Origin: Blastomussa wellsi
Lineage: Eukaryota; Cnidaria; Anthozoa; Scleractinia; Plerogyridae
Length of the DNA: 64,000 nucleotides
Assembly: GCA_947652115.1 (NCBI GenBank)
Contig: OX393561.1
Coordinates: 45,632,263 to 45,696,262 of the forward strand
Direction: 5' to 3'
Shown piece by piece: positions 9,701-22,300 of the stretch. Below the pieces are notes generated by a model. That model searched no databases. It was not told the origin of the DNA and was given only the letters and a program-made list of their open reading frames with translations. How positions within the stretch are numbered: position 1 is the stretch's first letter; each line of letters begins with the position of its first letter. The position numbers and the translations under genes were made by a program.

Positions 9701-12700
9701 TATAACTGAGATTTAATAGGTAGCCAATGCAGTTCTTTCAGAAGCGGAGTAACGTGGTCAAATTTTCTGGATCCACAAATAATCCGGGCTGCAAAGTTCT
9801 GGATCGCTTGGAGCTTGAGGAGGCTAGTGTCAGCAGCATTGGACCAGACGGAAGAACAATAAAACAACTTACTAAATACTAAAGTCCGCATTTCACAGAC
9901 TTCAGGCCATTCTGCACAGACGTAGAACTTTTTCGCTTAATCTGATTGGCCGAGAATCAAAACAATACACCATGCACATGCTCCAAAAATCGGTCCTGGC
10001 CAGAGCCCGTGTTCTTGGTGCTGACCAAAAGGAAAGCGGGCTCTGGGGGCGAGATTGATTGGAAGGCATAATAAATTGTCTGGATGTTCTGTCCGACTAC
10101 AGTTGGTACTGTATTTAATCGGACATTGCCAAATTTTGGTCGGCCATTGTCCGGTGTCTGACTGTTGTTTGCAGACCTGTTTGAGAAAAACTCCTGAACA
10201 GTGTGTAAAGTAATTAGTTGCTGAAAAGTAATTAGTTTCCAAAAACGATGTCACACATATTCTGTTGCACTATATCATTAGTGTAAAATTTTGCTTACAT
10301 GTAAATCTCAGATTCCTTTTTTCTGGTTTGAGAGATGTGCTCTGTTAACTTGATAACAGTAATAGTCACCTACTTATTAGGAAGTTTATTCAACAGGTGC
10401 TAAAGGTAAATTATTTTGAGCAACACGGTCTACAATGTATACTGTACGTTAATTATTTTTGACAACAGGATCTACACTGTACATTGTACTTTTCTGTGAC
10501 GATTAAATTCTTGATTTGTTTTTATAGAAATTGAGTCAAAATATGACAAGAAAATGAAAGCCCTCAGAGAAGAACTGGAACTGAGAAGAAAAACAGAAAT
10601 CCATGAAATTGAAGAGGTTAGATCTTGTTTATATTTTTATTACTATACACTGTATTTTTATAATGCCCCAATGAAGTTTGCTAAATAAAAATTTTCAAAA
10701 GTAAAACTTTTAATGAGTCGATCGTCACAGACACAAAACAGAGGAAAGTATAACAAATTATTATGGAACATAGAGAAAAAGTGATCATACATTCAACATT
10801 GAAAGGGAGTCTGTCACATTTTAACATTTGTATTCATGAACATTATGTCTGCATGTTACTTAATAAATTGTACTCTTTGACATGCTCTTAAAATTTTAGC
10901 GTAAGAATGGTCAAATCAATACCCTTATGAAGAATCATGAGAAGGCATTCAGTGATATCAAGAATTACTACAATGACATCACACTCAACAACCTGGCACT
11001 CATCAATTCTCTAAAGGTAATAAACTGTTAACTTACTGCAGTTCTTAAACTTACTATTGTCAACAAGTACACTGTCTTATTGTTAGTCTTTGTTAGTCAC
11101 ACAGTCATGTAAAATATTGGACTGCTTGGAGCAACATTCTAAGAACATCATGGTGTCTCTGACCGATAATATTACCATAGTTTACAAAGTAGTAAATAAT
11201 TGTGCTAAGAAGCAGCTAGATTGAATTGGATGACTTTTTTCTTGATAAGAACATTTTTTGGTAATGTTACCATAAAGTGCAGGGGTTTCAAACAAAGCCA
11301 GCAACCGCCCTTACTTGTCACCAGTTACTTTGGTCATAGTAATCAGCTCTTTGACATTTAACATGTCAAAACTGTCTACCCTTCCAGTTGTTGATGCCTA
11401 GTTCAAGACATTTTGAAACCCCTGAAGTGTGGTCAGTTAATGTGAATGAGTGCCGTATTTGCTCATGTCTAACTCTTATAGTTATTAGTAAAGTGTCTGC
11501 ACTCAGGTCACTGAGCTCATCAAATTGCAAGAAATATTAAATATTTGCAGATCAAGTAACATTAATGTGCTCATTTTTTTCAATCAGGAACAAGTGGAAG
11601 AGATGAAAAAGAAGGAGGAAAGAATGGAAAAACAGATGAATGAAATCATGGCTGAGAATAAGAGATTAACAGAACCATTGCAAAAAGCAAGAGAGGAAGT
11701 AGAAGAACTTAGAAAACAGGTTTGGACATACAGTGTTGTGTTATACAAAAAATGTATAAAGTTTTAACTTGAATAGCTTGCAAACAGGCCAAGCACACTC
11801 ACATTTAGTGTCATTCACATCCCCAGAGCAGCTTCTCCCATTCTCTGTAGTTTTCAGCCAATCAGATTTGTCAGAATTGGCAATGAGTCCGTGAATCATG
11901 GAATTCCAGTTTTGGAGGCGGCCAGAGGTCATGATTCTTGGCGCTGACCAAAAGGAGCGTGGCCTCTGGGGACAAGAATGAGCTTGTCCCTCTTGGGTAT
12001 GTGCATGATTTGATTGGCTAAAATCCCTAAAACAGTTGATTTGATTAATTAGCCAATCAAATTATGTGCCCCAGAGCCACTTGCTCCTCGTGCACATGCC
12101 CAGCTGGCTAAGAGGGACAAGTAGTTCTGGGGACGAGAATTATTTAGTGCTTGGTGTTTCTGCACCAGACTCCTCCTGCCAGATTGCTTTGCTTGCAGAC
12201 TTGCTATTCACTGCTTGCGTGTTTGACCCAAAGGTGAGTCAGCTTGCAGGCCATACATGTAGCTCAAAGCTCAGAAAAGTTGTTGTGTTTTAAAGAAAAG
12301 TTGTCTCTACAGATCAAGTAAGTTTTGAAATGCCAGTAGTTGGATTTTAATGATCAATATTTTTCTCCTCTTTAGCTGGCAAACTATGAAAAAGACAAAG
12401 CATCTTTAGCTGTAAGTACTGAACTATTATGAGTGCAATATTATATACATTTGATATAAATACACTGTATACCCTGGTTTCAGAGGTTTTCTCTTTTTAT
12501 ATCAATCAAAGAGTTGCAAAATTTCTTGACTGACAGTCTGATTGGAAAGTGGTAATGATTTTGCTCAGGTGGTGTGTGTGCCTCGTCTGGCATGATTACA
12601 ACAGGTTGTACTGCAAGCCTTCCACTGTTATTGAATTTTCTCATGACTTGTAGAGCAGTGGCTTCAAAACAAACCGACGACTGCTGGAGTTCCACCACTT

Positions 12701-13199
12701 ACTTGATTGTACATGTATGTCACCAGTTGCTCTGGTCATAGCGGTCAGATTCCGACAAACAAACTCACTTAAAACAGCTGCCTACATGTACTCTTCCAGT
12801 CTAGCGCCTACTTCAAAACATTTTGAAAGCCCTGAAAGAGTTGTTCTTCTTCCTGTACACTTGATCAAATCTCATGTCAAAATATGCAATAACTCGCTAC
12901 AAAATACCAATCCTTTAGTTGCTCACACAAGCCAAACTAACTCTAACTACTATTAGTAGAAACTCAGTTGTGTTCTATTGGAAATCCGCAAATCTGATTG
13001 GTTCTCCCACTGTTTTCAATTCGACAATAGAAAACAAGCATGCACGTGGCTCTTTTAGTGGTAGTTTTTCTTGATTTTTGGCTCAAACATACACAATATT
13101 GTAGGTGTTGGACTGCAATCCTTTAGAGTTTCTACTAAAGCAATTACTCGCCCTTGTTTTCTATGGTCAACTCGGCTGCGCCTCTTGACTATTCGCTCA

Positions 13200-13232
<33 letters not shown>

Positions 13233-14990
13233 AATTAACATCTAAGTTGTAAGACAGGCAGATACGCATGCTTTGGAAAGTGGTCCAGGGTAGGGTGATG
13301 TCCAATCTAGGAGTGACGTTTAAGAAGATTTAGGTAACCTGGATAATCATAAGTATGTATTGACCAGTTGCTATGGTTACTGTGCAGAGTGCCAAAGCAC
13401 GACTGAAAGTTCAAGAAGAAGAACTTAGAAGTCTACACTGGGATCATGAAGTCCTTCAACAGCGCTTTAGCCAGGTTCGTGTTTACAATCACTTACAGCG
13501 TGCGTGCTAGACCAAAACCACCAAACGCATGGAAGTGCAAATCCATGACTGATGCAACAGCACATGTGCATCATAATAAAACCAGACCATGAAGGAACGC
13601 TGACACTAGGCGAATGCACAGGGCACACGTGCATAACATAATATCGCTGACCAACAAGCAAACATAAACACTCTAGTTTTAAACTCTGCACAGAATTGCA
13701 AACCCATGACCGATGCAACAGCGCATGTGCATCATAATAAAACCACAGACTGCAATGTGCAGCTTGGACAAATTCATTGATTATTTTACTGAAAATTCAA
13801 GCAGTTTATTCTTAACTTGACAGTGTGGTTATTGAAGTATGAAGAAGGTTCCAGATTTTTGGACCTTGCAGGTCATCTCGGGTCACCCCTGCCTTAGATC
13901 TGCCCCTGATAACTAGTTACTTACAGGCATATTCAACAGCAAGGTGCTGTGTATTTTCAGGCTGAAGAAGTTTCATCTAATCTGGAAACAAATTAAACTC
14001 TAAACCTAAAGACCAATAACATAACCACTGCACTTGCCACAGACGTTAACTTAACAATATTTAGTTTTCTTTATCATTCTTTATGACCACTTTCACTAAC
14101 AGTATTAAAGGTAAAAGCTAAACATGTTGGTGATTGGGGAATTGTCTCTATCTCTATATCTCTTCGTGCCATAAGGCACATAAGACTGGCATTTTCTCTC
14201 CATCCACTTCGGTTTGCTGCTAAAGCTCTGACAGTCGTCCATGATTGCCACGATTGGGGAATTGTAAAGGTTCACGATTGTTTCCTCTCTTCTCTTTGTC
14301 TAGACTCAAAGTGAACGTGACGAGTTGTACGGCAAGTTTGTTAAGGCCATCCATGAAGTTCAGCAAAAGAGCAACTTTAAGAATTTATTGTTGGAGAAGA
14401 AACTGACTGCTCTGGCCGACACATTGGAGAAGAAGGTACTGAAAGGAAATTTTACAGCACAGTTTTTGCAGGCATCAAACATTTCTTCTAAGGCAATGAG
14501 TTATGAAATTAAATTTTTATTAAACCTCGTTGATGTATGCAGAAACCTGTCAACCATAAAGAGTTTATCAACTGTGTAGTCTCTAACGAATCAAGTGAAC
14601 TGTCTAAACTTTCCAATACACAGTGACTGTAGTTTGCACTTCCCATAAACACAAGTTTGAATCATTTATTCAACAGGAAGCACAGTTGAATGAAGTCCTG
14701 TCGGCCTCTAATCTGGATCCTACAGCTCTTACTGTGGTGACCAGAAAACTCGAGGTGAGATTAAAACTTTTCATGTGTCATCACAGGCTTTTGTTCTTTG
14801 AGTTTCTACAGTAAAAGCCGTCATCTTTGCAGCATTCGGACAAAGAAAATCGTTTTCTACTGTGCTTTGGACTGGGCTTTGAAGGGTTTTAAAGCAAAGG
14901 GGTCCATGCGTGCATGTGTACTGTTCACTTAAATTAAGAAACAGAAAACATGTACCGTGTTTCTATGAGTTATAGAAACACGAGTGGAGG

Positions 14991-15021
<31 letters not shown>

Positions 15022-15073
15022 GAGCCGTAGGTGAGTGTTTCCACAGCTTTTTCGAGTTCTCCCAAACTTTCGG

Positions 15074-15104
<31 letters not shown>

Positions 15105-16261
15105 TTACATGTTTTCTATTTCTTTTAGAAAATACCGCGACGAAAAAAAGGAAAACAACTTGTTAACTTTGATTATCAAAATGTAAATTCTCTTTGCTCG
15201 CGCCATCATTACGTCAACAGCTCGTGCTAGTTCTGTGTCTCCATCGAGTTATAGAAACACGCTTTCTAACCAATCAGCGCGCGTATTTTCTTAGGACCGT
15301 TTTCTAAATAATAATAATATCTTTATTTAGACTGATATATAGCCGATCAGCAAAATGACAAGAATTGCTGGTAAATACTTACAGGGTGCTAAGGTTAGTA
15401 GCGACTAAGAAACTTGTTTGTCTTTTCTTAAGGACGTGCTTGACTCCAAGAACAGTGCTATCAAGGACTTGCAGTATGAACTGGCCCGTGTCTGCAAGGT
15501 AAACAACATATTTTTAAATCACAGGTTGATCCAGGTAGGGTTGTCATTGCAAAAATTGGAAATCTCACGTTTTCTCTAAATGGTAGAAGAACTTTAGTTT
15601 TTGCAGTGGAGACCAAGTACTCTCATTCTGTGTGCTGATAATATTCGATACAATGGACCTATATAATTAGGCTGAAAAGTTGGGACCGGCCGGCCAGAAG
15701 TAACAAGGGCTCTCAATACCTGGCGGAGACCAGAGGGATCGTGGGCTCTGAGGACGAAAATGATGAACTTCTAAAATCGTAAAGTTTGCGCGTAGAAGGC
15801 AGGGCTCGTACGGGTCAAAGAATTGTGGTCATGGAAAGCCATGGAATGTTGATTGTCCAAAAAAAGTTAGGGAGTTCGTGTTTCTGCGAAGCAGATAGGA
15901 AAAAATTACCTACGATCAATTGAAAATTTGCAAGAAAATGTCCAAATTGAGTCGTTATGGAAAACTTTAAAAGGTCATTGAGAAGGTCCTGAAAAAAAGT
16001 TCAACCCTGGGAAGAAGCGAAAATATTGAAATGATCCTTCGTTATTCCCTCGCCAAGCATCAGTGTTATCAACACATACAATTCTTACTTTAGCTTCTAC
16101 TTTTATTTCAGGCACACAACGATCTTATCCGAACGTACGAGGCGAAGTTACAGTCATTTGGCGTACCAACCGAAGAACTCGGTTTCAAGCCCCTCGAGAG
16201 CAACGTTGGAGGACAACAACTCGGCCGAGGCCCAGCCGGTCTTGTAGCTGCTCCGACTTGA
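6751..16261 (+). CDS. DRC4: Dynein regulatory complex subunit 4 (GAS8), complete
   Basis: This subunit of the nexin-dynein regulatory complex links outer doublet microtubules and tunes dynein in motile cilia. Fourteen exons give 485 residues (the human protein has about 478): 6751-6753, 7479-7854, 8503-8582, 8790-8846, 8965-9019, 10528-10616, 10900-11016, 11588-11719, 12376-12411, 13388-13474, 14304-14435, 14677-14754, 15433-15498 and 16112-16261. All junctions are GT-AG and keep frame. Exon 1 contributes only the ATG. The N-terminus is a lysine-rich [14 protein letters not shown] segment. Nearly all the rest is heptad coiled coil, with family hallmarks such as [34 protein letters not shown] and [20 protein letters not shown]. 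The C-terminus reads FKPLE then [12 protein letters not shown]. Introns carry LINE, foldback and DNA-transposon debris. A polyadenylation hexamer AATAAA lies at 16771-16776. Confidence 0.97.
9174..10059. mobile_element. Inverted-repeat DNA transposon remnant, split by a LINE
   Basis: Terminal inverted repeats of about 60 bp begin ATCTCGTCCCCAGAGCCCGC on the left (9174 on) and appear inverted on the right (about 9995-10055). The 9-mer TGGAAGGCA flanks both sides (9165-9173 and 10060-10068), a likely target duplication; the right terminus has four extra bases before it. The interior is occupied by the LINE at 9240-9905. Lies in DRC4 intron 5. Confidence 0.65.
9240..9905 (-). mobile_element. 5'-truncated LINE, C-terminal part of ORF2
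   Basis: An open frame of 159 codons (9891-9412) gives [53 protein letters not shown] and [11 protein letters not shown], the thumb and tail region of CR1/L2-like LINE proteins. The 3' end is a short TTGTA repeat at 9238-9253. No stop interrupts the frame, so the insertion is fairly young. It is antisense to DRC4 and inserted inside an older inverted-repeat element. Confidence 0.85.
11920..12145. repeat. Further copies of the CGTCCCCAGAG repeat family
   Basis: GGCGCTGACCAAAAGGAGCG with CTCTGGGGACAAG at about 11940-11977, and CCCAGAGCCACTTGCTCC with TTCTGGGGACGAGAATT at about 12068-12141, resemble the ends of the element at 9174-10059. Between them lies an AT-rich palindromic stretch with GATTTGATTGGCT and AGCCAATCAAAT. 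A related degraded copy occurs near 15690-15765. Confidence 0.55.
12953..13230. repeat. Possible MITE in DRC4 intron 9
   Basis: TTAGTAGAAACTC at 12953-12965 is repeated inverted and perfect at 13126-13138. The following stretch carries CTCATAGAAAACTCGGGCTC, a phrase with the same style as the foldback elements below. Ends are not certain. Confidence 0.4.
13540..13747 (+). repeat. 45-bp direct repeat pair
   Basis: The phrase CCATGAC(T/C)GATGCAACAGC and its extension through CATGTGCATCATAATAAAAC occurs at about 13543-13586 and again at about 13704-13748, some 161 bp apart with only a few differences. It starts just after DRC4 exon 10. Confidence 0.6.
14938..15300. mobile_element. Foldback element with 186-bp palindrome
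   Basis: The stretch 14938-15123 folds on itself almost completely. AGAAACAGAAAACATGTA at the left matches the complement of the right end, and GTGTTTCTAT..ATAGAAACAC is itself a small hairpin inside each arm. The palindrome is followed by a second copy of the hairpin motif (about 15243-15265) and the phrase AACCAATCAGCGCGCG (15268-15283). Same architecture as the element at 20859. Lies in DRC4 intron 12. Confidence 0.65.
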
Positions 16262-19200
16262 CGGCTGACAAAAGATTTCTCGACTGCATAAAATCTCGTA
16301 TATATTCTAATTTTTAAGAGACAATTTTGTTTGAACTTTGACAGTTTCGTGCATAACATGTAAATAGACTTTTTAACTGAAAATATTAAGTTTTTTATCT
16401 TGTGACGTAGATTATTGTAGAGCATTGTGTTTCACAGCTGTAAAAGACTTTAAATTTTCACGCTGAGTTGGTTTTCTTAAATATGCGTTTTTCTATTCTT
16501 CATGTATAAGCAATATCATGGTTTGCTTTCCTAAGTTTATCTGTATCTGTAAATACTTTCAAAGCAATTTACTTTTCAATCTCGGGCTAGTTGTATTTAT
16601 CGTGTAAATATGTTTATCTCAGTATTTTCCAAGAACCAGCTTCCAAATAACACAGAGTCGTTCTTTGCGAGCGACCGTTCGTTTCAATGCCGGGATCGTA
16701 ACATCCAGTGATGAAAATTAAATTTATGCCTAATATAAAGGTCATAAAGACTTTTTAGGGAAGAAGTGATAATAAAATAATAACTTTTTATTAACGTCAT
16801 TATGGTAAATGGCAGTTTCTTTTCTAGTGTTTGAGTTCAGGCGCCAGAACGTCTGAGTTTTGAAATTTGATGAAGGAAGCCATGTTTTTTTCACCTGTGA
16901 ATCGACTTCAATATGCATGAAAATACTTTCTTACTACAGACCTCCATCACTAAATATTTTTTCTTTCGTTTATTCGAGGTACAAGGAACATTATCATGCC
17001 GTGAACTTTTGTTTACACTGCAAAAGCAGCGAGACCAATTTATATTGGCCCTTTTGTGGGGAAATAAACGGCTCATTGTCTTTTATGGGAGTACTTAACA
17101 ACTTTTATCTTATGATGCAATATCTCGGTTTCTGGGTTCGGTGAACACGAAAATATTCTAAAACCTAAATTCCGAATTATCATCTTCTCGAATGGCAGTT
17201 TACACTACCGAGAAATCTGTCTTGCTTTCCTTATATCTTTCTAGGCAAACCGATACGCAAATATGCTGGAGAAATGGACCTGAGCGGACATGGATATTTA
17301 TTATATTTACCCCATTTAAATAATTAAGTTGTTGGTGCGATAACTTAGTGAAGCCAATACTACATCACGGAAAGAAAAGCCTACTTAGAATCTTCAATAC
17401 TAACTTTTGAGCAGGAGTAAAGCTATCATAACAGGTGTCCATTATACGGGCAATGTGTATCGAAGTTGGCTGGATTTGGAGCAAGAACGAGCCAGACTCT
17501 TGAGGTCTCATTAGCATCTTGAAAAAGTTGTATCTAACGTTGAACGCAAAATGCAAACAGTAGATCAATAACTACTAGGCTATTATTTATTTTACAGACG
17601 GGTTTGTCGATCAGCTTACCCGCCCTAAATAAGCTTAAATCAGTATTTATTTTCAGTTTCGGGTCTTAAATTAACAAATATGTCTTGACCTTCATTTCTA
17701 AAATTACCGGGAAAAACCCATGTATGGCGCGTGGCGTGGCCTGATCGAGCCATGCATCACGTGCTTGTTTTGAAGCAGAAATATTAAAATCTGTAGAGTT
17801 TCCACGGTAACTAACGAGCCGCTTTGTTTGCTCGTACGGCTCGGGAATGCTTTTATTATCCTCATTCACTTCCGCCAGTACACGAGACTAAAGTTACCTC
17901 GGAAAAAACCGTTGGATTAAAATGGAATAAACACCCAATACGCCTTACATTGCAACTCAAGTAATTAGTTGTAAATCAGCTGAACTGCTAGTTTTTAATT
18001 TATTTTTACGAATACGGACGCCATTTCTTTGAAAATTTACAATATGTCCAGTAAGTTCTTCCAGGATTTGGCGCCGATAAAACGTGTCAAAACTGGCAAC
18101 GTTCAAGCAAACGCTCGCGGTCAGTTTGATTTTGGATTAACTTGGTTGGCTGTTCTGTCCGTTTTCCAATTGTAGCAATCCAAACCTCGGCTGAAGCGGT
18201 GCACGTGCAAAGTTCGAAGGTCAGTCAGCCAGTCTGAATAAGCGGCACACTGTTTACTGAAATGCACCATTTTTGCAATTATTTTACAACAGCAACAACA
18301 AATATTTATTTACACTATTCGTAATCCATTGTGAGCAACGGCCAAAGTAGCAAAGCTTTCGAGTTGGCTGCTGCTTATTTACAAATAAAGAAAGGAACGA
18401 AGGAAACAAATAACAATGAAGACTAAACTAATTCACAAAGCAAGAAATGAAAACGGGATGGATATTGCATTAAAGATTAAACAATAGAAATTAAATATAA
18501 TAAATCCACATCTTATTTTAAAAGTCGTCGGCCCGCTATATGTGCGTGGCTCAGCTGAAATAAAACAAAACCAAACCTCCGACCGTGAATGTTTCGCTTT
18601 GACACCTTTACGGAATAGATCACAAAACTCTATTTTCTCGTGGCGTTTTCGATGTCAGTAGAGGCAATTTAGGCTCCCTGGAAAACTACAAAGCTAAAAA
18701 ACAATAAATTAATTTTTGTCACTGTTTCGGGCTGATCCTCGGTGTAAAAACCTGTGAGACTCACGAGTCACGTAAAACAAAGAACGAACAAGGCAACAAG
18801 GAACCTCGGAACAATACAGAACAGAAAAACAATAGTTCGAGAACAAAGAAAAAAAACACAGGTTTTTACGCCGAGGTAAACCCCTGTTTCGTGATCTTCT
18901 TTGGTCTTGGGTTTTTCAAAACCTAACATCCGGTCTTGCCCAGACACGCAGTTGTGTTCTATTGTTTACGTAGCTTAGCGTGAACAAAAGGTACGTGATA
19001 CCAAATGAACCATCAATAAATTATTACGGGAAAAGGGAACGGAAGGAAAATGAAAATTGTTACTCAAGCAGAAAAGTTGCTTGTAAAAGGCAATTTATTT
19101 TTGACGATGTTCATAATTTTCCGCCTTGAGGGCGGGGAAACCCCAGATAGTTTCCTGTATCTCTTTGATTGGTGGATAAATTAAACGCGCTCAAATGATT

Positions 19201-19385
19201 GGTCCACTGGATAGCTAACACGTGAACATGGGATGACCTTTTCGATCGAAGTTCACTTGAAACAGAGTTCGGCAAAAAATTTTCTGTGCAGAACGACAAG
19301 AGCTCGTACGGCGTTTGTTGTGAGTTTAGTTGTGTATCAAGTTTCTATGGATAGGTAGCGGCAAATATCAAACCCTCGACGCAGA
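16262..19385. other. DRC4 3' UTR and intergenic region before MYLIP
   Basis: The first 500 bases are the AT-rich DRC4 3' UTR. The rest shows no convincing gene. An inverted pair, CCTCGGTGTAAAAACCTGTG at about 18736-18755 and its near-complement at about 18857-18876, marks a small MITE of about 145 bp. Close to MYLIP, two inverted CCAAT boxes (GATTGGTGG near 19167 and GATTGGTCC near 19198) may belong to its promoter. Confidence 0.5.
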
Positions 19386-22300
19386 ATGCTGTGTTATGTG
19401 TCCATGCCCGACTGTGTCCTCACAGAATTCAAAATTCGAGAGAAAGCGAGAGGACAAGAGCTTTTACAAGCGGTTAGTGTTTTGTTTCTGCTTTTGGGCT
19501 CAAAGTCCAACAATTTTCTTTCAACTGAACTTTTCTGATGTAACCTTTTATGTCTGTTAACCTATCATTCGGGTTTTCCTTCTATTTCATAGGTTTGCAA
19601 AAGACTTGGTATCATCGAACTAGACTATTTTGGATTACAGTTTACGGGCCCGAAGAGCGAAGTTCTTTGGCTAAACACCAGAAATAGAATTCGACGACAA
19701 ATTCCCGGTGCACCACCGTTCCGTTTGCAGTTTCGCGTAAAATTTTTTGTTCAACCGCAGTATTTACTGCAAGATTCGACCAGGTAAACATTTTGAAAAT
19801 GTCGTTTGAGTAATTGTACGATTTTAGAGATTTTGAATTTAGGTTTTGAATGTTTTGGCGCCATATTTGGGAAAATACATGTCGAGGCATCCGTGTGACT
19901 GCTGTCCTCTCAATTGTTGCAATTTCTTTTCTTTTGAAGGCATCAGTATTTTCTGCATTTGAACCGAGACTTGGACGAAGGAAAGATTATCCCAGATCCA
20001 GAAAAAGCAGCAGCAGTGTACGCTTTGATCGCTCAAGCAACCATCGGAGATCATGGCGATTCTTACTCTCCTTGCGATTTTTGTCAAGCATCGGAAGTTG
20101 AATCTCGGTGGTCCTCAGAGTTTCGCAGCAATGTTTCGGTGGAACATGCTAAACTTAAAGGTATACGATCGGCAGGAGCTAAGCAATTTTTCATCAAAGA
20201 GCTGTCCCTAATGGAAAATTATGGAATTGAGTATCATCTGGCGAAAAACGAGTCAGGACAATCGTTGCACATCGGTGTTGGAAGTGAAGAGATAAAAATC
20301 TTTGATGGCGACTTGAACTTTGTTGAAAGGTATGAACAAAGGACGGTTAATTGTTTTAGAGTTCATCTTATATTGTAGGCAACAGGGACTTTTCAGGCTT
20401 TAAAAATAAACAATGGAAGCAGCAAACAGCTTTGATATTTTTTCCATCTTTCCAATGAGTAAACACAAATCTTTCTAATTATACCAATTGGCCTGTCCAT
20501 TAGAGGAAATCCGTTTTAAACTCGATTTCTGGGCTAAAGAAACTGGATTTTGACGGTTTATTCGGTATATTTTGTACTACAGATAACGGATTTACGACGC
20601 TTTCAATTAATTTAACCGAAACTTTATAACTATTGACTGAACAATTTCGGGGCTATTTGTTTGAATTGCGTTGTGTGTTTGCATGAAAGTCGAGAACATC
20701 CTGAAGCCTTGTCCTGCCTACAGAGGTTAAATTTCACTGTGAAATTTTAACCCATAACACCACTACAACAACAACTACTTGTCATTCTGCATTTCGTAAT
20801 TTTTAGATTTTTGTAATAAGACGTGCGTGAGTCTTACCTCTCCAACTGCATTTGAATTAAGCAATAGACCACAAGTTTCTATGGTTTATAAGCTGATAAA
20901 CCACGCGGGATTTTGGCAGAACACGAGAAGAATTTGTAAATCACGAGCCGCAGGCGAGTGATTTACAAATTGTTCGAGTGTTCTTCCAACATCCCAAGTG
21001 GTTTATCAGCCTATAAACCATAGAAACTTGTGGTCTATTGCTTTTATATAATAATTCAGAAGACGCGCGATTTTTCCATGAGTTTACTGGCACAATAAAC
21101 CATAGCTGATTGACCAATCAGAGCGCGCGCATTGATTTGGTTATTATATAAAGGTTCTTAAAAGGACATGGTTTATTCGTGTTTTCACTGAAGTATCTTC
21201 TGCTACATCTTAGAGCACTCGAAATGTACAATTTTACACCGATATAAATATAAATGTAAATAATGTTTGTGCAAGAAACGCAAGAAACAAGTTTTATTTC
21301 ACCAGCAATCAAACAGCCTAGGGCACTATAAGAACGTGATATTTACAGATCGTGTTTATGAATCATGTGTACCCAACTTGCCGAAACCTCGTGAGCTGAA
21401 TAATGAACAGTCGCTTTAGCTGATCAGAATATTTGAACAAAAATGTCTTCGTTCTTCAGCAAATGATCGTGGCTTTATATGGTGCTGGGGTTTTATTTTA
21501 ATCCAGTGAAGGCGATGTAATATTACATTTTTGCGTAAAACGTGATTGTTCAGTTTCAAACACGATGTCATCACATGTCAAATCAAGGTTAGCAGACTAT
21601 TTTCTTTTCATCCCTTATGCAAATGTGCATTGTGTTTATCTCATGCTCAGTGCCGAGGAAGAAATTGGAAGTATTGACAGTACCTCTTAAAGTTTTAGAT
21701 CATTTAAATCAAATCGAGGCAAATAAAGTTCCTTTGAATTTCAACCCTCACTTCCTTTACAAACATGTTATTAAAGTTCATCTCAATTTTTTGTCTTGTT
21801 TTTTGGTCTGCATTTTCATTTGTTTTTTTTTTTACTATTCCTTGCTTATCTGCAGTGTATTTTGCAAACATGTAATTTTGTGGTTTTCAAGATAACATTA
21901 TTCAGTGACAGTGTCAAAAATATTTACAAAATTTTATGGCTCCAAGCCAAATTGGAAATTGGCTAAAGCATTGTAAAAGAAAATCTACATGAATGAACAC
22001 CCACCAGTCACATTTGTGACTGGTTCCAAAATCAAATTTAATCCATTCTTCAGGTTGTAGTTCTTGCCCTTCTTTTTATTCCTAGTTTGAAGGACTGCAA
22101 GATATAAATTTGTGAATATCCATATTAAAATACAGTGCAGTAGACATGTGTTTTGCCTTTTGGTCTCGTGAGCCACAGGACATAAACAGCATCTCATGAA
22201 TAACAGCAATTAGATAATACATAGTATAGCACAGCTTTGAAGTCTTGTTTATGCCTATGGCCTTGTCAGCGGCATGTAGAAATAGGTTACTCAGCCCTTT

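Noticed and set aside
18043..18130. Possible first coding exon starting MSSKFFQDLAPIKRVKTG
   Set aside because: Has a plausible start and a GTCAGT donor, but no partner exon was found before MYLIP and I do not recognise the protein.
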